Source: Chrysomallon squamiferum (lineage: Eukaryota; Mollusca; Gastropoda; Neomphalida; Peltospiridae). From it: a DNA stretch of 64,000 nucleotides. The stretch covers positions 2,629,386 to 2,693,385 of the forward strand of contig CM022671.1 in the NCBI GenBank assembly GCA_012295275.1, written 5' to 3'. A program made the translations under genes and the position numbers. The notes beneath the pieces were generated by a model. That model was not told where the DNA came from. It did no database searches and worked only from the letters and a program-made list of their open reading frames with translations. The first letter of the stretch is position 1; the number at the start of each line of letters is the position of its first letter. Shown here in pieces: positions 1 through 13,184 of this stretch.

Positions 1-94
1 ATGCATAATGATATAGGTGAAATTTGTACTCAATGCATAATACACTATTTTTTCTACAATTATCTTTCATTTATTTTAAAACTATTTAAAAAAA

Positions 95-119
<25 letters not shown>
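95..119. repeat. Poly(T) tract
   Basis: An uninterrupted run of 25 T follows a short A run. It could be a decayed retroposon tail or simple slippage; nothing recognisable flanks it. Confidence 0.8.
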
Positions 120-126
<7 letters not shown>

Positions 127-442
127 CATCAAAAGATACACACACTTTGTAAGTAACAGAACTGAGTACTAATGTCTAATTATATGAAGGAAAAAACCCG
201 ATAAACTACAGTATCAGCGTATGATACTTGACAGTGACACTAACTAACACAGTGACAGAGACGATATATAATTACGTTCTAAAATGAAAGTGATGTATAA
301 AATAATAATTCTAATCTCAACAACAAATAAGCGCATGTTTAAAATAGTCTTCAGCTAAACCTATTATTATCCATTATGCATGCAACGAAAAACTACAGGA
401 CAATAACAGTTGAATTAAACCATTACTCCTATTTCCACTTAC

Positions 443-452
443 CGTCCGCCAT
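443..452 (-). CDS. Probable first coding exon of a gene leaving the window on the left (partial)
   Basis: Read on the minus strand the sequence is AAAATGGCGGACG followed directly by the strong donor GTAAGT. This gives Met-Ala-Asp plus one base and then an intron. A purine-rich Kozak context, a very short first coding exon and a perfect donor are common for animal housekeeping genes. The rest of the gene would lie to the left of position 1, so the product cannot be named. The exon is only 10 nt, so the call rests on the start context, the donor and the E-box just upstream; a chance match is possible. Confidence 0.45.
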
Positions 453-465
453 TTTGTCAATTTTG

Positions 466-475
466 GTCATGTGAC
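466..475. promoter_or_regulatory. E-box/M-box-like palindrome GTCATGTGAC in a possible divergent promoter
   Basis: The 10-bp motif GTCATGTGAC resembles sites of MITF/TFE/USF-type bHLH-ZIP factors. It lies 14 bp upstream of the minus-strand start ATGGCGGAC. The GCCATTTTG overlapping that ATG resembles a YY1 core element. On the plus strand ATGAAACAATCTG followed by GTAAGG begins at 492, so a second, divergent first exon is conceivable, although I found no convincing downstream exon for it. Function is inferred from motif and position only. Confidence 0.35.
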
Positions 476-504
476 TTGTTTTATAATAAAAATGAAACAA
501 TCTG

Positions 505-3005
505 GTAAGGGTTAAAATTTGGACTTACGTTTTTGCTGGGTTTTTATAATTTATTTATTTTTCTACCACCGCAAGTACATTTTGGCAAAACTGTATTTAG
601 TTCATTTATTTACTCTAATAAGACTAAAAAGTTGATTTGTATTTTTTGTTTGTTTTTTTGTATAATGAAAACTGAGAAAAGAATCGGAAGATAGGCCTAC
701 TAAGGCACCACAGAAAAGGCACGATGTAAAGTCAGTGATAAACTCATTAATTTGACAAGAATATATGTTTTAATAATGCACTCATCTGTGGTTATATGGT
801 GTCACACGTTGCTGAAAACCATTTAAATAATTTTCAGTCAGCAAAAAGACACCTTTTCTGTGCACCCTCACATTGGTTGGAAAGTGATAAATTTCTTCTG
901 AATCATTTGCTGAGATTAGAAATGTTCAATGGGTTCACTAAGAATGGATCCTGTGAATGTCATGTCTCAGCCATGTGCCATCAAATTACAGACCAAAACA
1001 CAATTGTATTTTTCTACCTTTATTTATCAATCAACAATTTAAATCATAATTTCCTTTTTTTTTTTCTTTTTTTTCAAATAAGAAAACAAATTATGAAAAC
1101 AGTCAAAAATTTAATTAGTACATTATATTAATGACTAATCAGAACAAAATATTAATTAAATTAAATGTAACTATAAAAGGTATGTATGATCCAATTCAGC
1201 AGGGTCAACATAAAATGTATGTGTGTGTGTGTGTTTTAATTATTGTTGTTTTTTTAATGTGGTTTGCATCTGTTTAATAAGATATCAAATCACATAATTA
1301 ACCATACAAACCAAATGTTTTCCTTTTGGATATAGTGTAATACACAAGCAAGTAGTAATTAAATTTAGTTTTTACTGTTAAATATTCTGACATCTTTTTA
1401 TATTTTGTATATGATGTAATGCCAAATACTGACACATCAAATAATTTCTAATCCATTTATTGTGTGATGTCAAATATTGTCGCATCAAGTACTATTTATA
1501 TTTTGTATATGATGTGATATTTAACATTCACACATCAAGTACTGTTTCTATTTTATTTGTGAAGTGATGTCAAACATTCACATATCAGATATTGTTTCAA
1601 GTTTTCAAGCTGAACAATTCAAACACCACTTGTTGTATTTTATTTATGGTGTGATGTAAAACACTTGTATTTTGTTAAATATTCATGGAGAACCATCTGT
1701 TTTCCATTTTATATGAAATGGTAGGAAATATTTTACAGTAATTTGAAGATGTGCCAGAATCAGATGAAAGCTCAATAGAATATATAATTATATTTTAAAG
1801 GAATCTGTTTTCTGAACAAAATAACATAATCACTCTATCATAAACACAGTAACAGTAGTATAAACAAAATTACTGTAACAAAAATGAACTATAAATAAAA
1901 TTACTATGACCTAATGGTTTTACTATGAATATAATAAATGTACTATAAACCTGAATGGCTCTTTCTTTTAAAGTCTTTAAAAAATAGTATTTTAAATTTT
2001 AAATTTTACAATAAAATAATTTTCAATATTTTAAAAGAAACTTTAATACCGTTTTAAAATAGACATTTCAAAAAAATAATAAATTCGATCTAAACAAATG
2101 ACCAACATCTAGCTTTTTGTTTCAGTCATTAAAACAAGTACTTTTTAAAACATTCACTTAGGAGAAGCAGATCTAGAGTCAGTGTTGAAAATGATCTGGA
2201 CTCTGCCCATAAAAACATTTCTGTGTACATGGCTTTGTTTGCATGGTGTTGCAGGTGGGTATGTATGAGTTTAACAAATTGTACAGTAGTTTCTGCTTTT
2301 GAATAATGCCATTTAACCTGGTAAAGGTCTTGTTGTCAGGATTGCTAACTCCCTAGTTAAAAAATTTCTGGATCACCCATTACTTAGCAGTCAGAATTTA
2401 AATTTCACAACTGGTCTGTTTAACTGAAAAGAACACATTTATCCAAGATCAGAAATTAGTGTATTAAAAAAAGTTAAAAATTTCTGCAATTAGCAATATA
2501 CATGAATACTGAAAACAAATACAAGATACATGACATATCTATTTTGATATACAACATATAAAACAGATTATGTCTTTAAAACATTTACCAAAACCTAATT
2601 ATTTGGTTTATTTTGCAGTTAAAACATTTTCTTTTCACTAAAACAATCACACACACTGGGACAATAATTACATTTAATATTTCAAAATGTATCTTACTCC
2701 AAGATACATTGTCTTGAAATCGTTAATAATTTTGCAAAGATAGTGACTGCACGTAATTTCATTGAAAATTCCTTTTAACTACAAAAATATACCATCTTAA
2801 TATCTGATAAAAATGTTGACTACATAAATTAAAAGAATTTAATAACCATCCAATGGCACTCTTCCTATCACACATATACATCTCACTACAAATGCTAACA
2901 TTTTTATTTATCATCATTAGAAGAAAAAATCTATAACGTCACACATTTTCAGTGCATTTCAAATAAATCTATCTTCTTGTCGCTGTTATTCTTTGGCACT
3001 TCCTG
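505..3005. other. Intergenic region, no gene recognised
   Basis: This 2.5-kb AT-rich stretch lies between the left-edge promoter and the 3' end of NIPSNAP. The open reading frame at 796-1131 has low-complexity, F/L/N-rich composition and no family resemblance. A degenerate tandem repeat occupies about 1398-1650. Reading on the minus strand, an AATAAA signal at 2903-2908, about 100 bp past the NIPSNAP stop, probably marks its polyadenylation site. Confidence 0.6.
1398..1650. repeat. Degenerate tandem repeat, about 50 bp per unit, 4-5 copies
   Basis: Units share the core TGATGT-CAAA-ATT-CACATCAAGTACT, for example at about 1410, 1460, 1510, 1560 and 1645. GATGT at one side and ACATC at the other form a small inverted repeat in most units. 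It lies beyond the 3' end of NIPSNAP and has no coding potential. Confidence 0.55.
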
Positions 3006-6000
3006 CTACTGCAAAGGTGAGAATGGTGTTGGAATTAAAATCTTTGATTCCATGTGTCGAATGAGAGGTACTGAAAAATAAAACCATATTCAGATTTCTT
3101 ATCTATTTTTAACATTGTTTTTGCATCATCATACATTGTTGTTTTTTGTTGTTTTTAGAGACAAATATTTGTTTTTCTTTATAATGAAATTCAGAATTCA
3201 ATCTATCCATCTTGCTTCTGAACTAAATAAGTGAAAAGCAGTATGGGTTTCTCCTCTAGTATACCTGTGTATGCAACACATTCATCCCAGCCTGGTCTCT
3301 GCCATGCTGCCTCTCTAGTTTCCTTCCTTGTCTGGAGGTCCTTATAACCTAGCAATTTTGAAAACAAGAAATATATATATTACCCATCTTTAAAGTATAA
3401 CAAAATTAAAAACAAGAAATATACTGAAATTTATAATCTAGCATTATTAAAAATAAACATAACTGAACTTTACAGGATAGCAAAATTGTGAAAATATAAC
3501 TGATCTTCATATTCTAAGAATACTTAAAACAATATATATTAAAAGCTTTAGATACTAGCAATATTAATAACATTTATTAATTACACAATATAAATAAACA
3601 AAAATTACTTAAGAACACATATTTTCAATGCTTATTGATATTTAAACAACAAATATTATAAATTATTACGGGCTTCCAGTTTAAAAAAATTGGTCATCTT
3701 TATAATTAGCTGTATTATTTAGAAATTATTTAATAATTACTTATTTTATATGTATATATAAACAATAGCTACAAGTTTGTTCTTACTTAAAAATATTTTT
3801 TGTTACAGTTATCAATTTGTATTAGAATATAATGCTGTATAGTGTATTTATAATACTGTACACTGCATTTTAAAATATAGTGTTGTACAGGGGTGTTATT
3901 TTTATTATATACTTTAATTAGTATGAAATATAATACTTATGTGGTGTGCAGTATAAACCAAATAAGATTAAGAATTGGCTATCCCTAAAATATGAAAAGT
4001 GATGCAAGGGAATTGTTGGATTACTGTCAGAGAGTGCTGTTTTCAGACTCAGAAGAAGTTCTTTTGTCTTACTTTAATCCTTAACAATTAAGTTATATAT
4101 TAGTCATGTCTTGATACGTCAAGTTTTTTAATGAATTCCAGTTTAACTGAATCCTAAAGACGAGAAATTTCAGAAAGGATCACAGAGATGAGTTAAAAGA
4201 AAATAATTTGAGGAATTTTATATGTAGTAGCTTCTGAAAAGGTACTTATTATTTATGGTATTATTACACTATTAAGTGTGTTTTGTATACAAAAATGTGA
4301 AAGGCATATTCATTTGTGGAAATGAATGGTTGTGATAGATATAGAATAGATATATTTTTAATACATATATATATATAATAATCCCACTGCTGAGTTGACC
4401 ATTTCAGGTTGTTTTTGTTGTTTTAAGTTTTATTTTTATTTTATTTTTTTTCATTTTTTTAGTGACACCAACAGCAACACTAATAAATTTATGGTACTTT
4501 TACTCTGTGAGAAATGTTTAACCAGAGCAATTTTCACAGCAGAAAAAATAACATTGCATTTATCTTATACTTATCTTATGATCAAGTTAATATTTTAAAA
4601 TTATTAACTCTTTGTATTACTTTCATTGTTTCAATTTTTTGTTACTGAAAAGTATTCGAATTATTTATGGAAAAATGTTTACAATGAAGACTATTGCAAA
4701 CTAATCTGCAAGCAGTGATTCTAGATTAGCATAGCTGTGAGAAAAAAAAAACATATTGTCATTCTATTAAACAAACAAACACTGACTGCATGCACTGAAC
4801 ATTAACTATGAGAGCAGGATGATTAAAACAGCAGTATAAAACCAAATCAAAATTAACTGTATCATGCTAAGGCAAGTTGTTAGTATTAACACAAGATTAG
4901 TAATTGTTATTTTAAATAAAAACTTAAAGCTACTTGCATTTATTATATACACAGTTTTATCTATTAAATTTGTTGCTGTCTTTCAAAACTAATAATTCTG
5001 CATATATATTAATTTCAAGAGGCTATTTGCAACTGCTTGTATCAGTTTTCAGTATATTTTAATATTAGAGTTTGATCTATTGTCATCGATAGTGTTAATC
5101 GCTTTCTCATCACAATGTAGGTAAATTTTCAGTTTTGTTCACATGATACTGAAAACTGGCCTAAGAATAATTTAGTTCTGTTTTATCACTGAAAACATTC
5201 AAGTAAAAACTTCAGATTATTGAAAAAGACAGGATTTAAATTTAAAACAAAATACCTTTTATGACTAGGTTACGAAGTTTAAAAACTACTTCATTTTTAT
5301 TACTTTATACGAACATTCCTCAAATGATAAAATATTAGACAATCTACTTATTAATTCAATTTAAAAAATAAGTGCATTTCTTTTCCACAATGAATTGTTA
5401 TTATATAATTAATATATATCTAACCATTCAAGACTGGTTCACCATGCTTTAAAAAAATTGATTAATTTATCTCACATTAACTGTCTTATTTCAAAAGATA
5501 CGGACAAGGCTCATACATCTGAGGTATTCAGTTACGGCATACGGATTATTTAAAGTTGCATCATACCTACCCCAGAGATGGTGGACACAATTCAGGTAAC
5601 CCAAATGTGAAAAGAAACCACCAATAGGACAGAACATCTGACGTCGATGGTGAATTCCTCTTGACCTTAGAGAAAGTTCCATGCAAGTCAGACAGAGTGA
5701 CTAGACTTTACAAAAACTACCTTCACCAAAACATTTATCATCACAACACTTACAGTGAAATAATTAATAATAAGTAAAACAGATTAATGAATAAAACACA
5801 ATAAAAGAGAATCATGCATTGAATAAATAAAATGGAGTCGATTTTAAATGAAAATGTTAGTTAATTTCCTATCAGGCAAACATGTTGATTTTTCATATTA
5901 CACTGGCAGACTGTACTTACATGTCAGTTAGCGTTGGTTGACTTTTCACATCGGACAGGATGAACAACTTTATTTCATGTGTATTACTAAATTTTACTTG

Positions 6001-9000
6001 ATAAGCATGTTTGTATGTTTTACATAACGATCTTGTTACATAAATGTTTAATGAATATTTTAATATTAATGCTATTGTATAACAATGGTATGAAAATTAA
6101 TCCTACTGTTTTTATTCTTATCAGTTAGCAGTTAGTAATCTTTTATAGTAGTAGGAAAGAACATACAATGGCATCTGATAACCAAGGGGCCTTTGCTGGA
6201 ACAGGAAAAGCTAAAAGGGGGCTAACTGTTATTTAATAAATTTTATAATGTCTTGTTAAATTACTAATATTACTTAACTTTTAGCTAATTATATATTTAG
6301 AAATGAACAGAGAAAAGTTAGTTACCCTTACTACAAAGATAAGTTAAAAATAAATATTTAGTCTGTACATGCAATGCAATATTTTTAAAGCAAAACATGC
6401 AATAAACACTTCAATAATTAGTTTCAGTATCTGAAAAAATTATACCAAGGCTAATTAATAGCTTTTATTTATTTACAAGTTTGATTTATATTCTAAAATT
6501 TAAGAAGTGATCAGAAATGTTTAACACTTGTTCATTCATTAATCATTTTTTTTCATTTGTCTTTGTAATTTAATTTCACTGAATATATTTACTTTTTTAA
6601 AGTGAAATCAAACTTGTAAATATGAATGGAGAATTTTACATGCTAACAGCAGAAACACCAGTGCAACATCGACAGTTTTCAAAACCCCAGGTAAATAAAT
6701 TTATGTTTCTCAAAACATAAGGAAAACTTGTCAAAAATGTGGAAGAAATAATTTTTGTAAATATAATGAGGTAATAAATTTGCTCTGCCTCTCAAAAGAA
6801 CAGCTTAAATGTATATTACCTTATTTCTAAATATGAAGTGTTGTTTAGTATATATTTCAAAACACCAGCAAAAAAATAATGATAAAAAATATTAGAAAGA
6901 ATTTTTGACAAATGTTAGAATATTCTTATTTCATGGTGGGTTATTTCAGTTATAATTTTTATTATTATTATAATTTTTTTCTTGTTTTGACAAGTGATAT
7001 TTGACAGATAAATTTATTTCCTTTTTTTTTTTTTTCACTCATATCTGAAGCAAAGGTGCTATACTGTTGGAGGAAAAAATATCTGAAACAAAATAATATA
7101 GCACAGAAAAAACACAACACACAAAACTTCAAGTGACCTCTGACCTGTGACTTTTGCTGACCAAGCCCCATGGTGGCAACTTACCCCATATGTGTTGTGC
7201 TACATTAACTTCTCCCATCTGGGAGAAGAACCCAGCCACAGGCTCATTGTTTGTTTGACGATGCTGAATGCCTCGAGCCCTGAATTAATGAGTTCACATT
7301 AATTAACAATATCTTTACTTAGAACAATGTTTAATAAAATAAAATGAACTCCAAAATTATCTAAATTGAAATATGAATTTTGTAAAAAAAAAAAAATTCT
7401 TTTTTGTATAATTTGAAAAGATTCTTGGTCTTAAAACAACAATAACATTATTTCTGTGGATTTGTTGGGTTTTTTAAATTAGTATTTCTTAACACATTTT
7501 CTCTTCATTAAAACGTAAAAATATAAATACATTCACATATCAAATCTGTGAATAATAATAATTAAAAGCTAAAAATTCTGAATCTAACAATGAGAATATC
7601 TTTAGGTCTGAAATCTAAAATAAATCACTGTAATAAATTAATTATAACTACTAAAATAAGAAAAAATATATAAATAAATGAAATATTTCAAAGAAATAAA
7701 CATCAAAAAAAGAAATAAAGAAAAGAAAGAAAAAAAGCTCCTAAAACATTAAGACAACATAGAACATATTTGTGAAAAGCATGCTGATCATTTATTACAG
7801 TATCTAGAAATACTTAAATATTTTGTCTTATTTTAAAACTTATTATAGATATTTTTTTCTAAATTAGGTATAAATAGTTATGTGCAGAGTACATAGTATA
7901 TTACCATTAATTAGAAAAAAATTGTTGATGTGACTGACTGATCTGTGAATTTGTGCTTTGATAAAGTTCAGAAAATGAGTCCTGTTCTGATGCATTTAAA
8001 ATTATTTTCAAATATATAAATATTTCTAAAATATTCTTTTCACTTCTTCCATTCATATCAAAATCAATGCTTTCTGAATATTTATTTAATTTTTTTAATG
8101 TATGTTTTAACGTAGACATGCAGAGACACAGACAGATAAGTAGATACTAACTTAAGGTTTTGGTAATTATGGTAATTATAAGCTAAATATAATCAAACTG
8201 CACATGTACATAAGCTAAAATACAAATCTGTTTACTAAATTTCACTATGAACTTTAATTTCTAGCTAGTGATAAGTTGACTGTTAGAATCTTGTAATCTC
8301 AAAATGTCAAAAACAAGCACTAGAATGACCAAGAGGAAGTAAATGATGAAAGCATATGGCCAGTACACATTCTGGAAATTACTTTCTGCTACAAAAACCT
8401 TTGCAGTCTTTAGCAATGAAATACACATTGTATGTTAGATCATGCATTAATGTAAATAAAAAGCATACTTAAAAAACATAATATAATAAAGAATGGAGAT
8501 ATTTAGCATTACAAATAGTTAGACTGGATGGTATATATACTAAAACAAACTATACATAATGTGGCTCATTCGTGCACTTTAGCCACTTGGTTACTGCCCA
8601 AATCTCCACATTCACAGCTGAGTTACATTTTGTTTGACAGCATATCACAAAAAGCAATCTGAAGAAATTCAGTATTATCAAATTAAAAGATTCAAAATAA
8701 TCATGTTTCCTTTTTCATGTCATTGTGCAAATGAATTTTTTTTTTTTAAAGTAACAATAAATACAGCAGAACAACAACTAATGAGCTTGTGCTGTATTAA
8801 ATGAATCCAATCACAACATGGGGTTAGTTGCCACAATCTATGCCAAAACACAACTACAAAATATTAAATATTTTTCCTGTCAAACATAATTAAAATAATT
8901 ATTTAAAATATGTTTGGAATGTAGAAACTGTTTTTACTTGTTTACTGTTAGAACAGTCTGAAAGATTTAATCAAAATAATTATGTACATTTAAAACAAAT

Positions 9001-12000
9001 CAGTTTTCCAAAATATATTATTCAAGATACCATTTGTATATACACATTTAGTTTTATTTTAACACTGAAAGTTTTAAACAGTTATTGTTAACTGTTTTTT
9101 ATTTACTTAATCAAGACATGAACCATGTTAAATGTATTTTAAAAAATGGTTACAGAACAAAATGGTTAATGTTAAAAATACATGCTCTATACAATGCAGC
9201 ATAAAGAGTATCTATGGTGATAAGATTTCATTTTATTCTTAATTAAAGTTATTATTATTATTATTTCTGTATAGCTGAACTTAACCTTTACTAATAGTAA
9301 TAATAAAGAAAGCAAATAAAATAACATTTAGCAAATGATCAATGGTTGCCATCACCCATATTACTGAACTGTTACAATTATTCTCATACTTTAATATCAT
9401 CATGACTGACCGTTAATTTTAAATTAAATTATAATTTGGAATTATACAAAATTAAATTTTCTTCTCATCACTATGGTTAAACTTTAAATAAATAATTACA
9501 AAAGTTTCTTACCAGCAACAATTAAAAGAAAGGTTAAACAAAACATACAACTCTATAACAAACAAAACTATGTCATACTAATACAAAACAGAACATTAAA
9601 TGTAATTCTATAATTCTCACAACAACAATTGTTAAAAAAAAAACACACAAAAAAACTGCAACTTGAAAACATACTAACAAGTTTGAACTCCAAACATTCT
9701 TACCAGTTATTACCCCATTCAATCATAGTTCCTGGCTGAAAGCAAATGGCAAATAAGTATCTGCTAACATATTAAATACATTACTCTCTATCTACTTAAT
9801 AATAAATTTTGTTAATTAGATACATTTAATCACTGATATTTCATATTGTTGACTAGAAAAATATGACTAACTGCTAATGCAAACAATATGTATAATTTAA
9901 AAAAATATTTATTATAATTAATTTTAAATATTAACAATACTTATGAATGTATATTACTATTTTAATTTCAGAAAGAAATAATATCTAAAACTTTATCTGA
10001 TAAATCATTTATTAAATAAAATTTGAAACTCAAAATTATATTCAACAGACATTTAAAGTATTTACCTAACAAAACAGGAGAAACATTAAAATATATAATA
10101 ATATATATAAATTAATATTATTAAATATATTGAAATCATTTTACAATCAATATATATCCTATAATGTTACTTTTTTTTTTACATTCACTACCTTCAAAAC
10201 ACTAGTTAAGGGTAATTTTAAATTTACATTAGATCATACCAGCTTGTCTTATATAACTGAAGAGTAATGTCAAATTAGGATCAAAATAATAAACACATAG
10301 ATGTTCTAAAAGTGTGATAAAGTTAAACTAATGTGTCTTGTATAATGGGAAAGACCAGTAAACAAATTAATGCTACCTTCAGCACATAGGTTCTCAGTTC
10401 ATAGATGTTGGTAGGTGGACGAGGTTGTGGTTCTGGCCAGAAGCTGAATGGTAACAAAATCTGATTTCTTCTTGACCTCAGCATCTTGTTTCTGTTTTTT
10501 CTGAATTCTATGAAGTCCTGTTGATAAATATTTCCTCATAATTATACAGTTTTCCTTAGATTTATACTAAGAAACATATATAACAAATAATTTTCATTAT
10601 TCTCTCTACTATAGTTTACTTTGTCAAAATTACATTGATCACACTCACAAATACCACAGTTAATTCTAAACCTATATCAGATACACTATTCAAGTGAGAA
10701 ATATTATTCTAACATGATTTCAAATTCATACTGGATTCAATAAACTGGTGAATTATTTACCTTATCTGTTCTGTAAATTTCTGTAGCTCTGTTTAAGTTT
10801 GGATAGCCTCCTTTGAACTGCCAAATATGAACTGTAAGAAAAAGATTTTCAACTAAGAATCCATCTTTTTTAATGTAGATGCTTATGTGGATTATTTTAA
10901 TGCAAAAAATAAATGTTATGGATGAATCTGTAAAACCTGATTAAAAATGAATGAATGAATAAATATTTGTGTTACCAAACTTGATTGATAATAAATAATA
11001 TTAACAATCAATACACCTACTAGCTTCATCCTGCTCTCCGATGTCCACTGTAAAACTGCCAATCAGATTTGCTCCGGTGCCTTTTGATTTTATCAGTTCA
11101 CAAAACTGTTCACTGAAAATAAATACAATCCTTCAGTACTTTTATTACATGGTTATTTACAAAAATTACATTTTGGCACCGTCTACATTTAGCATTGTGT
11201 GGTAATTTATTATCATTAAACTGCCTTTGTGACATCATCACTGCATCGGTAAAAAATATTTGTATTTTCATTGTGGAATGAATTCAACAAATGTAAATTC
11301 TGGACAACAATTATAAACATAAAAGAATACATATTCTAAAACATCAACAACAACTTGTTTGTAACAGTGTATACAATCTGCTAAAAAAACAAAACAGAAC
11401 ATGAACCAGGATACTCTGGTTACATGAGCAAACGTGGAAACTACCACCAACTAATGAGAACAGGGGCATTTTATTACAAAACACTGACTCTTGCATTACA
11501 TATTACACATTGGCTATAACAGACTATGAAAACATTTTAAACTTACAATTGGTTCAGATACTCTTCCATATATTCTGGTTTGACAGCATGAACTGAAATA
11601 AATTTTAATATTTTAGCAATTCACTGGATTTCATTATTTGTGGTTTATATTTAAGAATAAAAAATGAGAAAAAGTAATTAAAATGTAACAAGGAATAAGC
11701 AAATATATTTAGACTACTGAGACTATTTCTTAGTATACCAAAGGTACAACTTAAGTACAGAAATTATGACATGTAAGAAGAAATAAAGAAAAATAGCACA
11801 TGCTATTTAATGAATATTATTACAGAAATGCTGTTTAATTTCTTTTACAAAAGCCATACTACCTCAGATCCATTTTACAAACTGTAATTAAAAGTAAATA
11901 TTTACAAGATTTCACTTACACTGCATTTCATAAACAACTTCTTTATCTGACAACTGACTGGAGTGAGATTCTGATGAGGTAGGTATTGTACGAACACGGA

Positions 12001-13184
12001 GCAAATTTTTAAACCACCCTTTCTTTTCTACCACTTCTACATCATCTTGTGTGACCTCTTTTTCCTTCTGTGCAACCACTAAGCTTGTGGAAAAACATCT
12101 GAAACATCAAATACGAATAACAAACTAATTTTTAACATTTACACTGGATAACAAACCATTTGCTAATTTGTTAATTTTGAAAAATATGCTTTTTATTAAG
12201 GTTTACATTATCATTATTATTTGCTCTCCTGAATTCATCTTAAAATGTGAATAATTATCAATATTCTTCTTAAACCATGAAATGCTCAATCAAAATATGG
12301 TATTTTTTTTATAACTTTTTGTAAATGTGATATTATTATAATTTTTATTATTCAAATTTGTTATATTCTTGCAAAATAGGGCCACAAGACCAGTTTTTTG
12401 TTGTTGTTGTTTCACTGTTTGTGGGGGAGGTTGATTTTTTTTTAAAATTTTGACAAGAGGACATTTGACATTAACTATAAATTTGTTAGTTGTGTGTATA
12501 TTAACAACTGATTTAAGGATAAGAAAAAATATATATATAAAGTTTGAAACAAAAATTATAACCATCTTAAAAGATAAATCTTTAACATTATGTACAATCT
12601 GATTATAATAATCACCTCTTAAGTTATACATCATGTCTGTTTAGCAGTGACAATATAACTATATAGAATGTTGTTGTTTTTTAAATGTTATTTATACTCC
12701 TTTTTATTTCATCTGTGTTATTTGTTTTTGCTGTGCTGTTTTGTGGGTTTCTTTGTTTGTTTTTAATGTTGTTGGAAAAATGTACTATTAATTATTCATA
12801 TTTTAGTTTTGATGTTTGATAAAGGGGTGACATTTCTCACAAATATGCCTCTTTGTGTATATCTGTTCTTCACCAAAATTATAACAGAATATCACTTTCG
12901 CCTTATTATTATAATCTTGTACAATTTAGATTTCAGAACAAAACTGTTTATAATACTTATTAATAGTATTCACTATTTGTACAAATGATTAAAAAAAATG
13001 GTTGGTATTTTAGACCAAATACATGTTGCTCGTTTAATCCCAATGCCGTTGCTCAAAATACATTATTAAGACAATTTAATCGGTTCGCAGAAGAAAATAA
13101 CCTTGAATTCTTTGCAAAATGCCATCGAGCCAAGGTTGTCATTCGGGTTATTTTCCCCCAGTGCCTACTACAAACACCAGCCAT
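3006..13184 (-). CDS. NIPSNAP: NIPSNAP family mitochondrial protein (10 coding exons plus an alternative exon 8)
   Basis: Exons, 5' to 3': 13102-13184, 11920-12098, 11547-11592, 11021-11112, 10761-10831, 10377-10517, 9704-9735, 7185-7279 (8A) or 5571-5665 (8B), 3265-3348, 3006-3070. All junctions agree in phase and give 295 aa, close to the vertebrate NIPSNAP1/2 length of about 285. Residues 1-35 are an Arg-rich amphipathic mitochondrial presequence ending near RCFSTS. Family signatures follow: [19 protein letters not shown] (exon 6), [11 protein letters not shown] (exon 7), GFFSQMGEV (8A), [15 protein letters not shown] and [13 protein letters not shown] at the C-terminus. The family has two ferredoxin-like NIPSNAP domains; NIPSNAP1/2 are mitochondrial and act in mitophagy signalling. 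The exon 1 donor (CAAG/GTTATT) was chosen because only it restores frame with exon 2; it is not a strong consensus. The family call is very secure. Confidence 0.95.
5571..5665 (-). CDS. NIPSNAP: NIPSNAP exon 8B, homologous alternative exon
   Basis: A second 95-nt exon about 1.5 kb downstream has acceptor CTCTAAG and donor GTAGGT. Its entry and exit phases are identical to those of 8A. It encodes [20 protein letters not shown] and then [12 protein letters not shown], which aligns with 8A without gaps (SRGI/ARGI, GGFFSH/AGFFSQ, HHLWG/QHIWG). There are no stops or frameshifts. Because 95 is not a multiple of three, including both exons or skipping both would shift the frame, so mutually exclusive use is expected. 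That it is expressed is inference. Confidence 0.8.
7185..7279 (-). CDS. NIPSNAP: NIPSNAP exon 8A (canonical version)
   Basis: This 95-nt exon has acceptor TTCAG and donor GTAAGT. It begins with one base of a split Trp codon and ends TGG-G. It encodes [20 protein letters not shown] and then [12 protein letters not shown]. This resembles the conserved second-domain segment of NIPSNAP1/2, in which a basic RQ turn precedes GGFFSQIGE and a H-x-W motif. Confidence 0.9.

Noticed and set aside
650-735. Possible second exon for a plus-strand gene starting at 492
   Set aside because: The only phase-compatible acceptor (CTGAG) is poor and the resulting product stops after about 21 residues.
796-1131. 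111-codon plus-strand frame
   Set aside because: Phe-rich low-complexity segments and no exon-like boundaries; judged chance in AT-rich DNA.
7907-8119. 70-codon minus-strand frame with an ATG inside a NIPSNAP intron
   Set aside because: Composition is close to background (Ser/Asn/Lys/Ile), there is no family resemblance and no splice or promoter support.
12290-12634. 114-codon minus-strand frame
   Set aside because: Low-complexity Asn/Lys/Ile composition in NIPSNAP intron 1; no family resemblance.
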